A DNA stretch of 64,000 nucleotides from Hydrogenophaga sp. (GCF_025699295.1 NZ_JAILWB010000008.1:156463-220462), one strand, 5' to 3'. Counted from the first letter of the stretch, positions 9,689-19,041 are shown. Notes: generated from the sequence alone by a model not told the origin. Made by a program: numbers and translations.

Positions 9689-10756
9689 ATGAACCAGCAG
9701 GCGGCATTGCAGGGGTCTCCGTTGAAGGGGATCAAAGTGGTGGAGTTCGAGGGCATCGGACCGGGGCCTCTGGCCGGCTTGCTGCTCATGCAACTCGGGG
9801 CGGAGGTCACGCTGGTGGCGCGTCCGGGACCGGGCGCATTGCCCAAGGACATGACGCCGCGTGAGGATGGTTTGTTGTCTCGCGGCAAGCGCCGCGTGGT
9901 CTTGAACTTGAAAGAGGACCACGGCCGCGCCCACGCGCTGGAGATCGTTGCGGCGAGTGACGGGCTGATCGAGGGCAACCGGCCCGGCGTCATGGAGCGC
10001 CTGGGTCTTGGGCCGGGCGCCTGTGCGCCGCTGAACCCGCGCCTGGTGTACGGGCGCATGACCGGTTGGGGCCAGGACGGGCCACTGGCGCAGGCCGCCG
10101 GCCACGACATGAACTATGTGGCGCTCACCGGCCTCATGGCGTTGACGCAGCGCCCTGGTCACCCGCCCATGCTGCCCCCCACGGTGCTGGGCGATGCGGC
10201 GGGCGCGCTGGGTTTCGCGTTGGGCATGGTGTCCGGCTTGCTGGCGGCCAGGTCGAGCGGGCAGGGCTGTGTGGTGGATGGCGCCATCGTGGATGTGTTG
10301 GCCATGCTGTCTCCGCTGGTGCAGATCATCAGCGCCGCAGGTGGTTTTGATCCGGGGGTGCCCAGTGTGTTCCACGACTCGCCCTTTTACGACCGGTACC
10401 TCTGTGCGGATGGTCGCTACATCACCGTGGGGGCCATCGAGCCACCGTTCTACGCACTGCTGCTGCAGCGGCTCGGGCTGACCGATGTGGTGTTGTCCGA
10501 TCAGATGAACCGATCGGCGTGGCCGACGCTGAAGGCGCGGATGACGGCGCTGTTCGCATCGCAGCCCAGTGCCCACTGGACACAGCTTCTGGAGGGGACG
10601 GACGCCTGCTATGCACCGGTGCTGAACATGACCGAGGCGGCCGTCCACCCACACAACGTGGCGCGTGGCCTGTACCGCGTCACGCCGGAAGGCGATGTCG
10701 AGACCGTGAGGGGATTGCGATTTCTGGCGCTGACGGATCGGGCCACCGCCGTCTGA
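9689..10756 (+). CDS. CaiB/BaiF-family CoA transferase or alpha-methylacyl-CoA racemase
   Basis: This 355-residue protein has the family layout. It starts with LKGIKVVEFEGIGPGPLAGLLLMQLGAEVTLV, followed by SRGKRRVVLNLK, the segment DGLIEGNRPGVMERLGLG, and GHDMNYVALTG, where the aspartate corresponds to the catalytic acid. Length and the RPGVMERLGLGP pattern resemble alpha-methylacyl-CoA racemase more than the longer formyl-CoA type transferases. Racemases of this kind set the configuration at a 2-methyl carbon before dehydrogenation, which would suit a branched side-chain substrate, but that is inference. It is first in its plus-strand unit, just downstream of the palindromic operator. Confidence 0.8.
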   Translation: MNQQAALQGSPLKGIKVVEFEGIGPGPLAGLLLMQLGAEVTLVARPGPGALPKDMTPREDGLLSRGKRRVVLNLKEDHGRAHALEIVAASDGLIEGNRPGVMERLGLGPGACAPLNPRLVYGRMTGWGQDGPLAQAAGHDMNYVALTGLMALTQRPGHPPMLPPTVLGDAAGALGFALGMVSGLLAARSSGQGCVVDGAIVDVLAMLSPLVQIISAAGGFDPGVPSVFHDSPFYDRYLCADGRYITVGAIEPPFYALLLQRLGLTDVVLSDQMNRSAWPTLKARMTALFASQPSAHWTQLLEGTDACYAPVLNMTEAAVHPHNVARGLYRVTPEGDVETVRGLRFLALTDRATAV

Positions 10757-10795
10757 TCAGGCATCGGGATTTCCCTAGTCGTTTCGTCAAAATTC

Positions 10796-10810
10796 TACTT
10801 TACAGTAAAA
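10796..10810. promoter_or_regulatory. Second copy of the catabolic operator
   Basis: TACTTTACAGTAAAA is identical to 9652-9666 and lies 66-80 bp before the thiolase start. A further half-like ACTTTACA follows at 10812-10819. It probably lets the same TetR regulator control the main operon. Confidence 0.7.
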
Positions 10811-10875
10811 CAACTTTACAAACAGTAGATCGGTGTCGAGGCGGCGCCTCCATTCGACCCGCTTAAAGGAGAAAT

Positions 10876-12117
10876 GTGTTGGAAGACATCTATGTCGTTG
10901 GTGTGGGGATGACCCCGTTTGGCCGACATCTGGACAAAGACATCAAGCAGCTGACGCGCGAGGCGACCGAGGCGGCGCTGGTGGATGCAGGGATGCGGCA
11001 GGAGGACCTGCAAGCCGCCTTCTTTGGCAACACCTCCCAAGGTCACATGGAAGGCCAGCACATGATCCGCGGGCAGATTGCCTTGCGCGCCATGGGGATC
11101 GGGCGCATCCCGGTGGTGAACATCGAGAACGCCTGCGCCAGCGGATCCTCCGCGTTCGTGCTGGCGTGCAACCACGTCCGGTCAGGTGCCAGTGACGTGG
11201 CCCTGGCCATTGGCGCGGAGAAGATGTTCACCACGGACAAGCAGAAGATGTTCTCGGTCTTTGACAGCGCCTGGGATCTCTCCCGGGCGGCCGAGATTCG
11301 CGACGACCTGATGAAGCTCGGGCGCGATGTGTTGGTGCCGGAGGGGTCCACTTCACCCCGGCCCTACAGCGTGTTCATGGACGTGTACGCGGCGTTCGCG
11401 CGCTCCCACATGCGCACGTTCGGCACCACGCAGCGGCAGCTGGCGGCCGTCTCTGCCAAGAACCACGCGCACTCGGTGCACAACCCGCTGTCGCAGTACC
11501 AGGTGGCTTACAGCATCGACGACGTGCTGGCCGCGCCGCCCATCACCTACCCACTGACCTTGCCGATGTGTTCTCCGGTGTCGGACGGTGCGGCCGCGGT
11601 CATCGTGTGCAACCGGTCCGCGCTCCAGCGGCTGGGCCTCGACGCGCGCCGGGCGATCCGGGTGCTGGCCACCCTCGTGCAAAGCGGCTCGGCCCGCAGC
11701 GAGGACGACCACGCCAACCATTGCACGGCGCTGGCCGCGCGCCGGGCCTACGAGCTGGCCGGTGTGGGGCCTGACGACATCTCCGTGGCCGAAGTCCACG
11801 ACGCCACCGCCATGGGCGAAATCATCCAGTCCGAAAACCTGGGCTTCTGCGAGTTCGGCCAGGGTGGCGTGATCGCCGAGCGGGGCGACACCCGCATCGG
11901 TGGGCGCATTCCCATCAACCCATCGGGTGGGCTGGAGTCGAAGGGGCACCCGGTGGGTGCGACAGGCCTGGCGCAGGTGCATGAGCTGGTGACCCAGCTG
12001 CGCGCCGAAGCCGGCGCGCGGCAAGTGGAAGGCGCGCGCATCGCATTGGCAGAAAACGGCGGTGGTCTCGAAGGCATCGAGGAAGCCGTGGCCTGCATCA
12101 CGATCCTGGCGCGCTGA
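10876..12117 (+). CDS. Thiolase-family acyl-CoA acyltransferase (SCP-x-like)
   Basis: The start is GTG at 10876 or TTG at 10879, after AAAGGAG. The 413-residue protein opens with DIYVVGVGMTPFGRH, has the nucleophile loop NACASGSSAF, a SVAEVHDATAMGE segment, and GGLESKGHPVGATG with the catalytic histidine. The second cysteine of classical thiolases (CxGGG) is replaced, because the sequence reads AENGGG. This resembles the SCP-x/lipid-transfer thiolase branch, which cleaves branched 3-ketoacyl-CoAs. It is followed after 26 bp by the SDR gene, and I infer the two act in sequence: alcohol oxidation and then thiolysis. Confidence 0.82.
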   Translation: MLEDIYVVGVGMTPFGRHLDKDIKQLTREATEAALVDAGMRQEDLQAAFFGNTSQGHMEGQHMIRGQIALRAMGIGRIPVVNIENACASGSSAFVLACNHVRSGASDVALAIGAEKMFTTDKQKMFSVFDSAWDLSRAAEIRDDLMKLGRDVLVPEGSTSPRPYSVFMDVYAAFARSHMRTFGTTQRQLAAVSAKNHAHSVHNPLSQYQVAYSIDDVLAAPPITYPLTLPMCSPVSDGAAAVIVCNRSALQRLGLDARRAIRVLATLVQSGSARSEDDHANHCTALAARRAYELAGVGPDDISVAEVHDATAMGEIIQSENLGFCEFGQGGVIAERGDTRIGGRIPINPSGGLESKGHPVGATGLAQVHELVTQLRAEAGARQVEGARIALAENGGGLEGIEEAVACITILAR

Positions 12118-12143
12118 GCGCCCTACCGAAAGAAGCAAGCAAC

Positions 12144-12905
12144 ATGGACATCAAGAACACGGTGGCGCTGGTGACCGGCGCGGGTTCGGGCCTGGGTCTG
12201 GCGACCTGCAAGGCCCTGGTCGATGCGGGCGCCAAGGTGGTGGCGGTCGACCTGGACGAAGACCGCCTGGTGCGCGAGATGACGCCTTTGGGCGACAGCG
12301 TGCGCGCACTGAAAGTGGATGTGGCCGACGACGCCAGTGTGGAGGCCGCCGTAGCGTTCGCGGTCCGCACGTTCGGTGCCTTGCAGGTGGCCGTGAACTG
12401 CGCGGGCATTCTGGGCCCGTGCAAGACCTTGTCCAAGGGCGAGCTGTTTCCGCTGGACCTCTGGAACCGCGTGATCGGTGTCAACCTCACCGGCACCTTC
12501 AACGTCATCCGGCACGCTGCCCGGGCCATGGCTCAAAACGAACCTAATGTGGACGGCGAGCGCGGCGTGATCGTCAACACATCTTCGGGGGCGGCCTGGC
12601 AAGGGCAGATGGGGCAGGCCGCCTACAGCGCCAGCAAGGCGGGAGTCATGGGTCTGACCCTACCCGTGGCGCGAGACCTGGCGCAGCACGGGGTGCGGGT
12701 CGTCGCGCTCGCGCCGGGTCTGTTCGAGACAGGCATGTCGGCCGGCATGCCGACCAAGGTGGCGCAAAACATCATCGAGAAAGTCATCCTGTTCCCGAAC
12801 CGCATGGGGCAGGCGCCGGAGTTCTCTGCCCTGGTCCGCCATGTGGTGGAGAACGCCTACCTGAACGCCACCACGCTGAGCATCGATGGTGGCGCCCGGC
12901 TCTGA
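12144..12905 (+). CDS. Short-chain dehydrogenase, probable 3-hydroxyacyl-CoA dehydrogenase type II
   Basis: This 253-residue classical SDR has the cofactor motif VTGAGSGLGLAT at the N-terminus, D-E after beta-2 (VAVDLDEDRL) suggesting NAD preference, NCAGI, and the catalytic serine with the YSASK motif. A KKVILFPNRMGQAPEFSALVRH-like stretch near the end (FPNRMGQAPEFSALVRH) is typical of type II 3-hydroxyacyl-CoA dehydrogenases. It lies between the thiolase and the transporter genes, all on one strand with short gaps, so it likely supplies the ketoacyl-CoA for the thiolase. Confidence 0.85.
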   Translation: MDIKNTVALVTGAGSGLGLATCKALVDAGAKVVAVDLDEDRLVREMTPLGDSVRALKVDVADDASVEAAVAFAVRTFGALQVAVNCAGILGPCKTLSKGELFPLDLWNRVIGVNLTGTFNVIRHAARAMAQNEPNVDGERGVIVNTSSGAAWQGQMGQAAYSASKAGVMGLTLPVARDLAQHGVRVVALAPGLFETGMSAGMPTKVAQNIIEKVILFPNRMGQAPEFSALVRHVVENAYLNATTLSIDGGARL

Positions 12906-12976
12906 CCGGGGCCGATGCGCCAGCCCGAAAAGAACCCCACCGCAAGACCCCCCAATGGTCTGAACAAGGAGACCCG

Positions 12977-13015
12977 ATGGACATGATCCCACCTGGCAAG
13001 AGGCAGCCCTCATGA
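12977..13015 (+). CDS. Possible 12-codon translated leader before the ABC ATPase gene
   Basis: A strong AAGGAG site at 12966-12971 precedes an ATG at 12977. The short frame encodes MDMIPPGKRQPS and its stop overlaps the ATPase start as ATGA. The ATPase itself has no good site of its own, so translational coupling through this mini-ORF is likely. It could also be the eroded start of a longer gene. Confidence 0.4.
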   Translation: MDMIPPGKRQPS

Positions 13016-13809
13016 CGGCCACCACCAGTGCCCATTCGCACGATGTGGTGCTCTCGGCCCGGAACCTGTTGCTGCAGTTCGGTGGCATCGTCGCGCTCAA
13101 CGATGTGTCCATCGATGTGCGCAAGGACGAGCTGCTGGCCATCATCGGTCCGAACGGCGCGGGGAAGTCCTCGCTCATGAATTGCCTGAGCGGCTTCTAC
13201 CGCCCCAGGAAGGGCGATATCACGCTCGGGGGCCGCAGCGTGCGCCACATGGCGGTGCACGAGGTCGCGGGCCAGGGCCTGGCCAGGACCTTTCAGGGCA
13301 CGCACATCTTCTCGGGTATGACGGTGGTCGAGAACCTGATGGTGGGGCGCCACATGCACATGCGCACGAACCTGGCGGAGTCGTTTCTCTACTTTGGCGC
13401 GGCCCGGCGCGAAGAGGTGATCCACCGGGAGGTGGTGGAGGAAATCATCGAGTTCTTGGAAATCGAGGCGATTCGCCACGCCCCGGTGGGCAGCCTGGGC
13501 TACGGCCTTCGCAAGCGCGTGGACCTGGGGCGGGCGCTGGCCCAGGACCCCCGCATCCTGTTGATGGACGAGCCCATGGCCGGCATGAACGCCGAAGAAA
13601 AGGAAGACCTGGCGCGCTTCATCCTGGACGTGCGCGAAGCCAAGCGGATTCCGGTCGTGCTGGTGGAGCACGACATGGGCGTGGTGATGGACCTTGCGGA
13701 CCGCATCGCGGTGCTCGACTTCGGTCGCAAGATCGCCGAGGGCACCCCTCGCGAAATTCAGGCCGATCCCGCTGTCATGAAAGCCTATCTCGGGGAGGGC
13801 GGGCCATGA
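13012..13809 (+). CDS. livG: Branched-chain-type ABC transporter ATPase (LivG family)
   Basis: This 265-residue ATPase has Walker A GPNGAGKSS, the ABC signature in the atypical form LGYGLRKRVDLGRAL, Walker B ILLMDEPMAGMN with the catalytic Glu, and the H-loop VLVEHDMGVVMD. The C-terminal FGRKIAEGTPREIQADPAVMKAYLG is the usual LivG tail. With LivH, LivM, LivK and LivF encoded downstream it forms a complete importer of the branched-chain amino acid or aromatic/aliphatic acid class. Its stop overlaps the acyl-CoA synthetase start by ATGA, and that placement suggests that uptake and CoA activation of the same substrate are coupled. Confidence 0.9.
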   Translation: MTATTSAHSHDVVLSARNLLLQFGGIVALNDVSIDVRKDELLAIIGPNGAGKSSLMNCLSGFYRPRKGDITLGGRSVRHMAVHEVAGQGLARTFQGTHIFSGMTVVENLMVGRHMHMRTNLAESFLYFGAARREEVIHREVVEEIIEFLEIEAIRHAPVGSLGYGLRKRVDLGRALAQDPRILLMDEPMAGMNAEEKEDLARFILDVREAKRIPVVLVEHDMGVVMDLADRIAVLDFGRKIAEGTPREIQADPAVMKAYLGEGGP

Positions 13810-15773
13810 TGCTCAAGATCGAAACCCTGCCACAGCTTTTGCAGCGCCATGCGCAGGCCACACCCGAGCGGTTGTCCCAGCGCCACAAGCAACGTGGCAT
13901 CTGGCGCGAATACAGCTTTGCGGCGGTGGAACGCCAGGTGCTGGAGCTGGCCCTGGGGCTGCACCACATGGGCGTGCAGCGCGGTGCCACGGTGGCCATC
14001 ATGGGTGAGAACGAGCCGCAGCACTACTGGGCCGAATTTGCGGCGCATGCGCTGGGCTGCAAAGTGGTCTCGCTGTACCCGGATCTGACGGCGGACGAAG
14101 TCCAGTACCTGCTGGAGGACAGCGAGACGGTCTGCCTTTTCGCCCAGGACCAGGAGCAGGTGGACAAGGGCCTGGAGGTCAAGGACAAGCTGGGGCTGCT
14201 TCGCCACATCGTGTACTGGGACGACACCGGCATGTGGTCCTACAACGACCCGATCCTCGGCACCTTCAGCTCGGTGCAGCAGCAGGGGCGTGCGTTGGAG
14301 GCGCAGGACCCCGGGCTGTACCGTTCGCTGCTGGCAAAAGGCTCGCCCGACGACGTGGCCGTGTTGTCCTACACCTCGGGGACCACCGGCAAACCCAAAG
14401 GGGTGGTTCTCACGCACCGTTTCCTGATCGACAACGCGCAGCGCCTGATCCAGGCCACCGACGCCCAGCCGGGCATGGAGTACCTGAGCTACATCGCGCC
14501 GGCCTGGGCGACCGAGCAGATCAACGGCATCTCGGTGGGCCTGGGGCTGCCCATGGTGGTCAACTTCCCGGAAAACCCCGAGCAGGTGCTGGCCAACATC
14601 CGCGAGCTGGCCGTCGAGGCCATGACCTTTGCCCCGCGCCAATGGGAGAGCATGGCCTCCTCGGTGCAGGCCCACATGCTGGACGCCGGGCCCGTGCGGC
14701 GCGCCGTCTACGAGTGGGGCTTGAAGGTGGGGCGCGCCTTCAACGTGGGCCGCCTGGATGGTCAACCGATCGGCTGGCTGGACCGCCTGCAGTTCCCCCT
14801 GGCCGAAGCCTTGGTCCTGCGGCCCTTGCGGGACCAGCTCGGGCTGACCCGGTTGCGCATTGCCAGCTGTGGCGGGGCCACCATGGCGCCCGACGTGTTC
14901 CGCATGTTCCATGCCATGGGCGTTCCCTTGCGCAACATCTACGGCTCTACCGAAACCGGCCTGCTCACCTGCCACCAGAGTGACCGCTTCGACCTGGAAA
15001 CCGTGGGGCACTGGATGCGGGCGCACCCGGAGGCCGGTCCTCCCCTCGAATGGCGGGTGAGCCCGGACGGCGAACTCCAGATCCGGGGTGGCAGTCCTTT
15101 CCTGGGCTATTACCGGCGGGAGGGGTCGGTCGAGTCCAAGGTCAAGGACGGCTGGTTCCACACCGGCGATGCCGTGACCCGGACCGACCGCGGAGAGCTG
15201 GTCTTTCTGGAGCGGCTGTCCGACTTGAAACGGCTGCGCAGCGGCGATACCTTTCCGCCCCAGTTCGTCGAGACGCGTTTGCGGTTCAGCCCGTTCATCA
15301 AGGACATCATGACCGTGGGCGATGAAGGACGTGACTTCGTGGCCGCGCTCATCAACATCGACATGGCGGTGCTGTCACGCTGGGCCGAAGACAAGCGCAT
15401 CGGTTTCTCGACCTTCACCGATCTATCGCAACGCCCCGAGATCGCGGTCCTGATCAGCCAGGAAATCGCGCGCGTCAACCAGTTTCTGCCGGTGCATGCG
15501 CGGGTGAAGCGGTTCGCCAACTTTCCCAAGGAACTCGATCCCGATGAGGGGGAGCTGACGCGTTCGCGCAAGCTGCGGCGCGAGTTCCTGGAGGAGCGCT
15601 ACAGCGCCCTGATTCAGGGCCTCTACGACGGCTCCCGTGAGGTGCGGATCGACATCCCCGTGACCTACCAGGACGGACGCCGAAGCAACTTCAACGCGAA
15701 GGTGTTCATTCACGATGCCGACGGATCCGGTTCGAACACCTTGACCGAACCCCAGCGAAGGAGGCCCGCATGA
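13806..15773 (+). CDS. Long-chain-type acyl-CoA synthetase (AMP-binding)
   Basis: The start at 13806 overlaps the LivG stop and gives 655 residues; sequence further upstream in this frame is only the antisense-like shadow of livG. Adenylation motifs are LSYTSGTTGKPKGV, YGSTETG and a GDAVTRTDRGELVFLERLSDLKRL-type segment (read as GDAVTRTDRGEL then ERLSDLKRL). It makes an acyl-CoA with ATP and is likely cytoplasmic or membrane-associated. Synthetases of this subfamily are often encoded inside Liv-type operons for uptake and activation of fatty, aromatic or terpenoid acids. The cluster thus carries two CoA-forming enzymes of different families. Confidence 0.88.
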   Translation: MMLKIETLPQLLQRHAQATPERLSQRHKQRGIWREYSFAAVERQVLELALGLHHMGVQRGATVAIMGENEPQHYWAEFAAHALGCKVVSLYPDLTADEVQYLLEDSETVCLFAQDQEQVDKGLEVKDKLGLLRHIVYWDDTGMWSYNDPILGTFSSVQQQGRALEAQDPGLYRSLLAKGSPDDVAVLSYTSGTTGKPKGVVLTHRFLIDNAQRLIQATDAQPGMEYLSYIAPAWATEQINGISVGLGLPMVVNFPENPEQVLANIRELAVEAMTFAPRQWESMASSVQAHMLDAGPVRRAVYEWGLKVGRAFNVGRLDGQPIGWLDRLQFPLAEALVLRPLRDQLGLTRLRIASCGGATMAPDVFRMFHAMGVPLRNIYGSTETGLLTCHQSDRFDLETVGHWMRAHPEAGPPLEWRVSPDGELQIRGGSPFLGYYRREGSVESKVKDGWFHTGDAVTRTDRGELVFLERLSDLKRLRSGDTFPPQFVETRLRFSPFIKDIMTVGDEGRDFVAALINIDMAVLSRWAEDKRIGFSTFTDLSQRPEIAVLISQEIARVNQFLPVHARVKRFANFPKELDPDEGELTRSRKLRREFLEERYSALIQGLYDGSREVRIDIPVTYQDGRRSNFNAKVFIHDADGSGSNTLTEPQRRRPA

Positions 15774-16654
15774 GCGATTTTCTGAACTACCTCGTCAACG
15801 GGGCATTGACCGGTCTGCTCTACGCCCTCATGGCGATGGGCTTCGTGGTGATCTACCGCGCGTCCAAAGTGTTCAACTTTGCACAGGGGGAGCTGGTCGT
15901 CTTCGGCGGCTACATGGTGTGGTGGACCATCATCCAGATGGGCATGCCGGTGTGGCTGGGCTTGCCCGTGGCCTTCGCCAGCGCGGCGATCTTCGGCCTG
16001 ATGATCGAGCGCATCTTTTTCGCGCGCCTCGTGGGCGAATCCGTGTTCTCGATGGTGATGGTGACGATCGGACTGCTGATCCTGATCCGCGGGATTGTGC
16101 TGGTGTTCTTTGGTCCCCAGGTGCGCGCCTTCCCGATCATCTTTCCGATCGAACCCATCATCCTGGGTGATGTGGTGATCTCCCGCTCGCTCCTCTACGG
16201 CGGCATCCTGACCGTGGCCATCGGCTTTGGCCTTTCTTGGTTCTTCAATCGGACCCGCATGGGTCTGACGATGACGGCCGTGGCCGAAGACCACCAGGTC
16301 GCGATGTCGATGGGCATCTCGGTGCAACGCTCGATCGCGTTTGCCTGGATGCTGGGTGCCGTGCTTTCGACGCTGGGCGCGATGGTCCACCTGAGTGGCC
16401 GGTCCATCAACATGATGAGTTCCGACATCGGCCTGGCCGCGCTGCCCGTGGCGCTGCTCGCGGGCCTGGAGTCGCTGGCCGGGCTGCTGCTAGCCGGCAT
16501 TCTGGTCGGGGTTATCCAGGGGCTGGCGTCGGCCTACCTCGATCCCCTGGTGGGCGGGGCGCTCGGCTCGGTCTTCCCTTTCATCATCATGTTGTTGATG
16601 TTGTTGATCCGTCCCACCGGCATGTTCGGCTGGAAAACCATTGAGAGGGTATGA
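15770..16654 (+). CDS. livH: Branched-chain-type ABC permease (LivH family)
   Basis: This 294-residue polytopic membrane protein begins LNYLVNGALTGLLYALMAMGFVVIY, the typical LivH start, and continues with FNFAQGELVVFGGY and about eight hydrophobic segments. The EAA-like loop is seen around TAVAEDHQVAMSMGISV. It overlaps the synthetase stop by ATGA, and its own stop overlaps the LivM start, so the genes are translationally coupled. Confidence 0.9.
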   Translation: MSDFLNYLVNGALTGLLYALMAMGFVVIYRASKVFNFAQGELVVFGGYMVWWTIIQMGMPVWLGLPVAFASAAIFGLMIERIFFARLVGESVFSMVMVTIGLLILIRGIVLVFFGPQVRAFPIIFPIEPIILGDVVISRSLLYGGILTVAIGFGLSWFFNRTRMGLTMTAVAEDHQVAMSMGISVQRSIAFAWMLGAVLSTLGAMVHLSGRSINMMSSDIGLAALPVALLAGLESLAGLLLAGILVGVIQGLASAYLDPLVGGALGSVFPFIIMLLMLLIRPTGMFGWKTIERV

Positions 16655-17709
16655 GCATGGATCCCGCAGGTGTTTTCGCGACCTCGTTTGCCCAGGACCA
16701 GGCGCTGGTGCGCACGCGCAGCCAGGCCGTGACGCTGGCCTTGTTCGTCTTGGCCATGTTTGCGCTGCCCCTGATCGCCGACGCCCGCTCGGTGGCGGTG
16801 ATGACCTCGATGCTGATCACCGCCGTGGTGGTGATCGGCTTGCAGATCAACACCGGCCTGGCCGGGCAGATCAACATGGGACAGGCAGCCTTCATGGGCG
16901 TGGGCGCCTACGCCACCGCGCTGCTCGCGACCAAGGGCGGCCTGCCGTTCTGGATCGCGTTGCCGGTCGGTGGCGTGTGCGCGGCCCTGTTCGGCCTGGT
17001 GTTTGGCCTGGCCGCTGTCCGCATCAAGGGCTTTTACCTGGCCCTCACCACGATCGCGGCGCAGATCCTGTTCCATTTCATGGTGCTGAACCTGCCCGCT
17101 GCCTGGCTGGGTGGGTCCAACGGCATCACGGTCGATGCGGCACGGCTGTTCGGCGTGGTGCTCGACACCGATGCCGGCGTCTACTACCTGTGTCTGGTGG
17201 TGGCCTGCATCATGATCGCGGGCGCCTATGGCGTGGCCCGCAGCCGGCATGGCCGGATCTTCGCCGCCGTGCGCGATGACGACGTCGCCTCCGGCATGAT
17301 GGGCATCAACGTGGTGCGCACCAAGGCACTGGCCTTCCTGCTGGGCGCCTTCTATGCGGGCATCGGAGGCGGGCTGTGGGCGTACTACGTGCGCTTCGTC
17401 TCGATCGATCAGTTCACCCTGATCCACTCCATCTGGTTCATCGCCATGATCATCGTGGGTGGCATGGGCTCGGTGACAGGCGCACTGATTGGTGTGTTCG
17501 TCATCCGCCTTGCGCAGGAGTCCTTTACCAGCATGGGCCCTTCCCTGGTCGAGAGCTTCTCGTTCCTGAGCGGCGACGTGGTCTTCGCCGCGATGAACAT
17601 CTTTCTGGGCGGCATCATCGCCGGCTTCCTGATCTTCGAGCCGCGTGGACTGATGCACCGCTGGAACATTCTCAAGCGGTCCTACCGGATGTGGCCCTAC
17701 CCCTACTGA
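16651..17709 (+). CDS. livM: Branched-chain-type ABC permease (LivM family)
   Basis: This 352-residue polytopic protein carries the LivM hallmark GLAGQINMGQAAFMGVGAYA, an AAVRIKGFYLALTTIA segment, and the coupling loop FAAVRDDDVASGMMGINV that contacts the ATPase. About nine hydrophobic spans are visible. It pairs with LivH to form the translocation pore. The stop is followed by an 81-bp gap before the binding-protein gene. Confidence 0.9.
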   Translation: MSMDPAGVFATSFAQDQALVRTRSQAVTLALFVLAMFALPLIADARSVAVMTSMLITAVVVIGLQINTGLAGQINMGQAAFMGVGAYATALLATKGGLPFWIALPVGGVCAALFGLVFGLAAVRIKGFYLALTTIAAQILFHFMVLNLPAAWLGGSNGITVDAARLFGVVLDTDAGVYYLCLVVACIMIAGAYGVARSRHGRIFAAVRDDDVASGMMGINVVRTKALAFLLGAFYAGIGGGLWAYYVRFVSIDQFTLIHSIWFIAMIIVGGMGSVTGALIGVFVIRLAQESFTSMGPSLVESFSFLSGDVVFAAMNIFLGGIIAGFLIFEPRGLMHRWNILKRSYRMWPYPY

Positions 17710-17790
17710 TACCGGACTTTCGCGGCCGTCCGCTGCGCTGGAGGACGGTTGATTCGTGTTGGACAGCGTGATCAAAACCAGGAGACTTGC

Positions 17791-19041
17791 GTGAATACAA
17801 ACAATGGATGTCTGTCGGCCTTTGCCCGCGTGGCGCGATGCGGTGCCTTGGCCGCCGGTGTGTTCGGTCTCGCGGGCACGGCCCAGGCACAGACCACCTA
17901 CAACATCGCTGGACTGGCCGACTTCACCGGGCCTTATGCCGACGTCATGAAGGACATGACCGGTTGCCGCAAGGGCGTGCTCGACTGGTGGAGTGAGGAG
18001 GTGGGCAAGCCCCAGGGTGTGGCGCTTCGCGTCAAGGAGTACGACACGCGCTACGACGTCGCGCAGGTCGCCAGCCTGTGGCCCGGCATCCGGTCGGAGC
18101 TGGACCCCGTGGCCATTCTGGGCATCGGCGGGTCGGACGCGGCGGCCCTGCAGCAGCGCCTGCCCAACGACAAGGTGCCCCAGGTCCTGGCCACGGCCGG
18201 TTATGGCTTTGCCTGGAAGAGCGACAGCTGGGTGTTCAACGCCCGAGCCACCTACCCGCACGAGGTGGCGGCCTTCTACACCTGGTTGCAGAAGAAATCC
18301 GGTTCCGCCGCGCCCATCAAGGTCGGTGTGATTTCCTCCGAAGTGTCCCCGGCTTACGTGGACATCCACAAGGGAACCGAGAAGTTCGCGAAAGACAACC
18401 CCAAGATCCTGGAAGTCGTGGAGACGGTCTACACCGAAGCCCAGCCCACCGACCTGACGCAGCAAGTGAACCGCCTGATTCGCAAGGGCGCGACCGTACT
18501 CCAGGTCTTCAACAACACGGCCTCCGTGGTGGCGACGCGCCGTGCCCTGCAAAGCCTGGGCAAGACCAACATCCCCATCGTCATGTCGGCCCACAACGGC
18601 TTGATTTCATCGGGCAAGGCCCTGGGTGGTCTGGAGCAGATGGAAGGCAACTACGAGGTCTACGGCATGGCCATGCCCACGGACGATCCGACCACGGCGC
18701 GGGCCTTCTTCGACCAGCTGCGCAGCAAGTACAAGGCACAGGTCAGCTACACCTCGGCCTGCATCATGGGCATGAGCCAGGGCCTCATCGTGGCCCGTGC
18801 CGTCGAGCAGGCGATCAAGACCAAGGGGGTCAAGGGCGTCAAGGGGGAGGACGTCCGCGCGGCGCTGCTGTCCACGCCGATGCCGAGCGAGCGCAGCTTT
18901 GGCGTGCTGCCCAACCTGCAGTACGGCAAGGATGCGCCATTTCCCACCGAAGGCCTGGCCGTCAACATCGGCACGGTGGAAAAGGGCAAGTACAAGCTGC
19001 TGGAACAGAACGTTCCCATGCCCGTGTTGAACAAGTGGTAA
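17791..19041 (+). CDS. livK: Periplasmic substrate-binding protein of the Liv-type transporter
   Basis: The GTG at 17791 follows AGGAGA and gives a signal peptide with basic start, hydrophobic ALAAGVFGLAGTAQA and cleavage before QTTYN. The mature protein (about 383 residues) has the periplasmic binding protein fold seen in LivK-like and amide-binding proteins, starting YNIAGLADFTGPYADV. Binding specificity cannot be read; related proteins bind amino acids, aromatic acids and dicarboxylates. It lies between permeases and the second ATPase in the same operon. Confidence 0.87.
   Translation: MNTNNGCLSAFARVARCGALAAGVFGLAGTAQAQTTYNIAGLADFTGPYADVMKDMTGCRKGVLDWWSEEVGKPQGVALRVKEYDTRYDVAQVASLWPGIRSELDPVAILGIGGSDAAALQQRLPNDKVPQVLATAGYGFAWKSDSWVFNARATYPHEVAAFYTWLQKKSGSAAPIKVGVISSEVSPAYVDIHKGTEKFAKDNPKILEVVETVYTEAQPTDLTQQVNRLIRKGATVLQVFNNTASVVATRRALQSLGKTNIPIVMSAHNGLISSGKALGGLEQMEGNYEVYGMAMPTDDPTTARAFFDQLRSKYKAQVSYTSACIMGMSQGLIVARAVEQAIKTKGVKGVKGEDVRAALLSTPMPSERSFGVLPNLQYGKDAPFPTEGLAVNIGTVEKGKYKLLEQNVPMPVLNKW

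Noticed and set aside
13182-13805. N-terminal extension of the acyl-CoA synthetase
   Set aside because: This in-frame stretch lies inside livG in another frame and is compositional noise; the ATGA overlap at 13806 marks the real start.
16534-18594. Minus-strand protein of 686 residues
   Set aside because: It covers livM and livK in antisense, with His/Gln/Gly-rich composition typical of GC-rich shadows.
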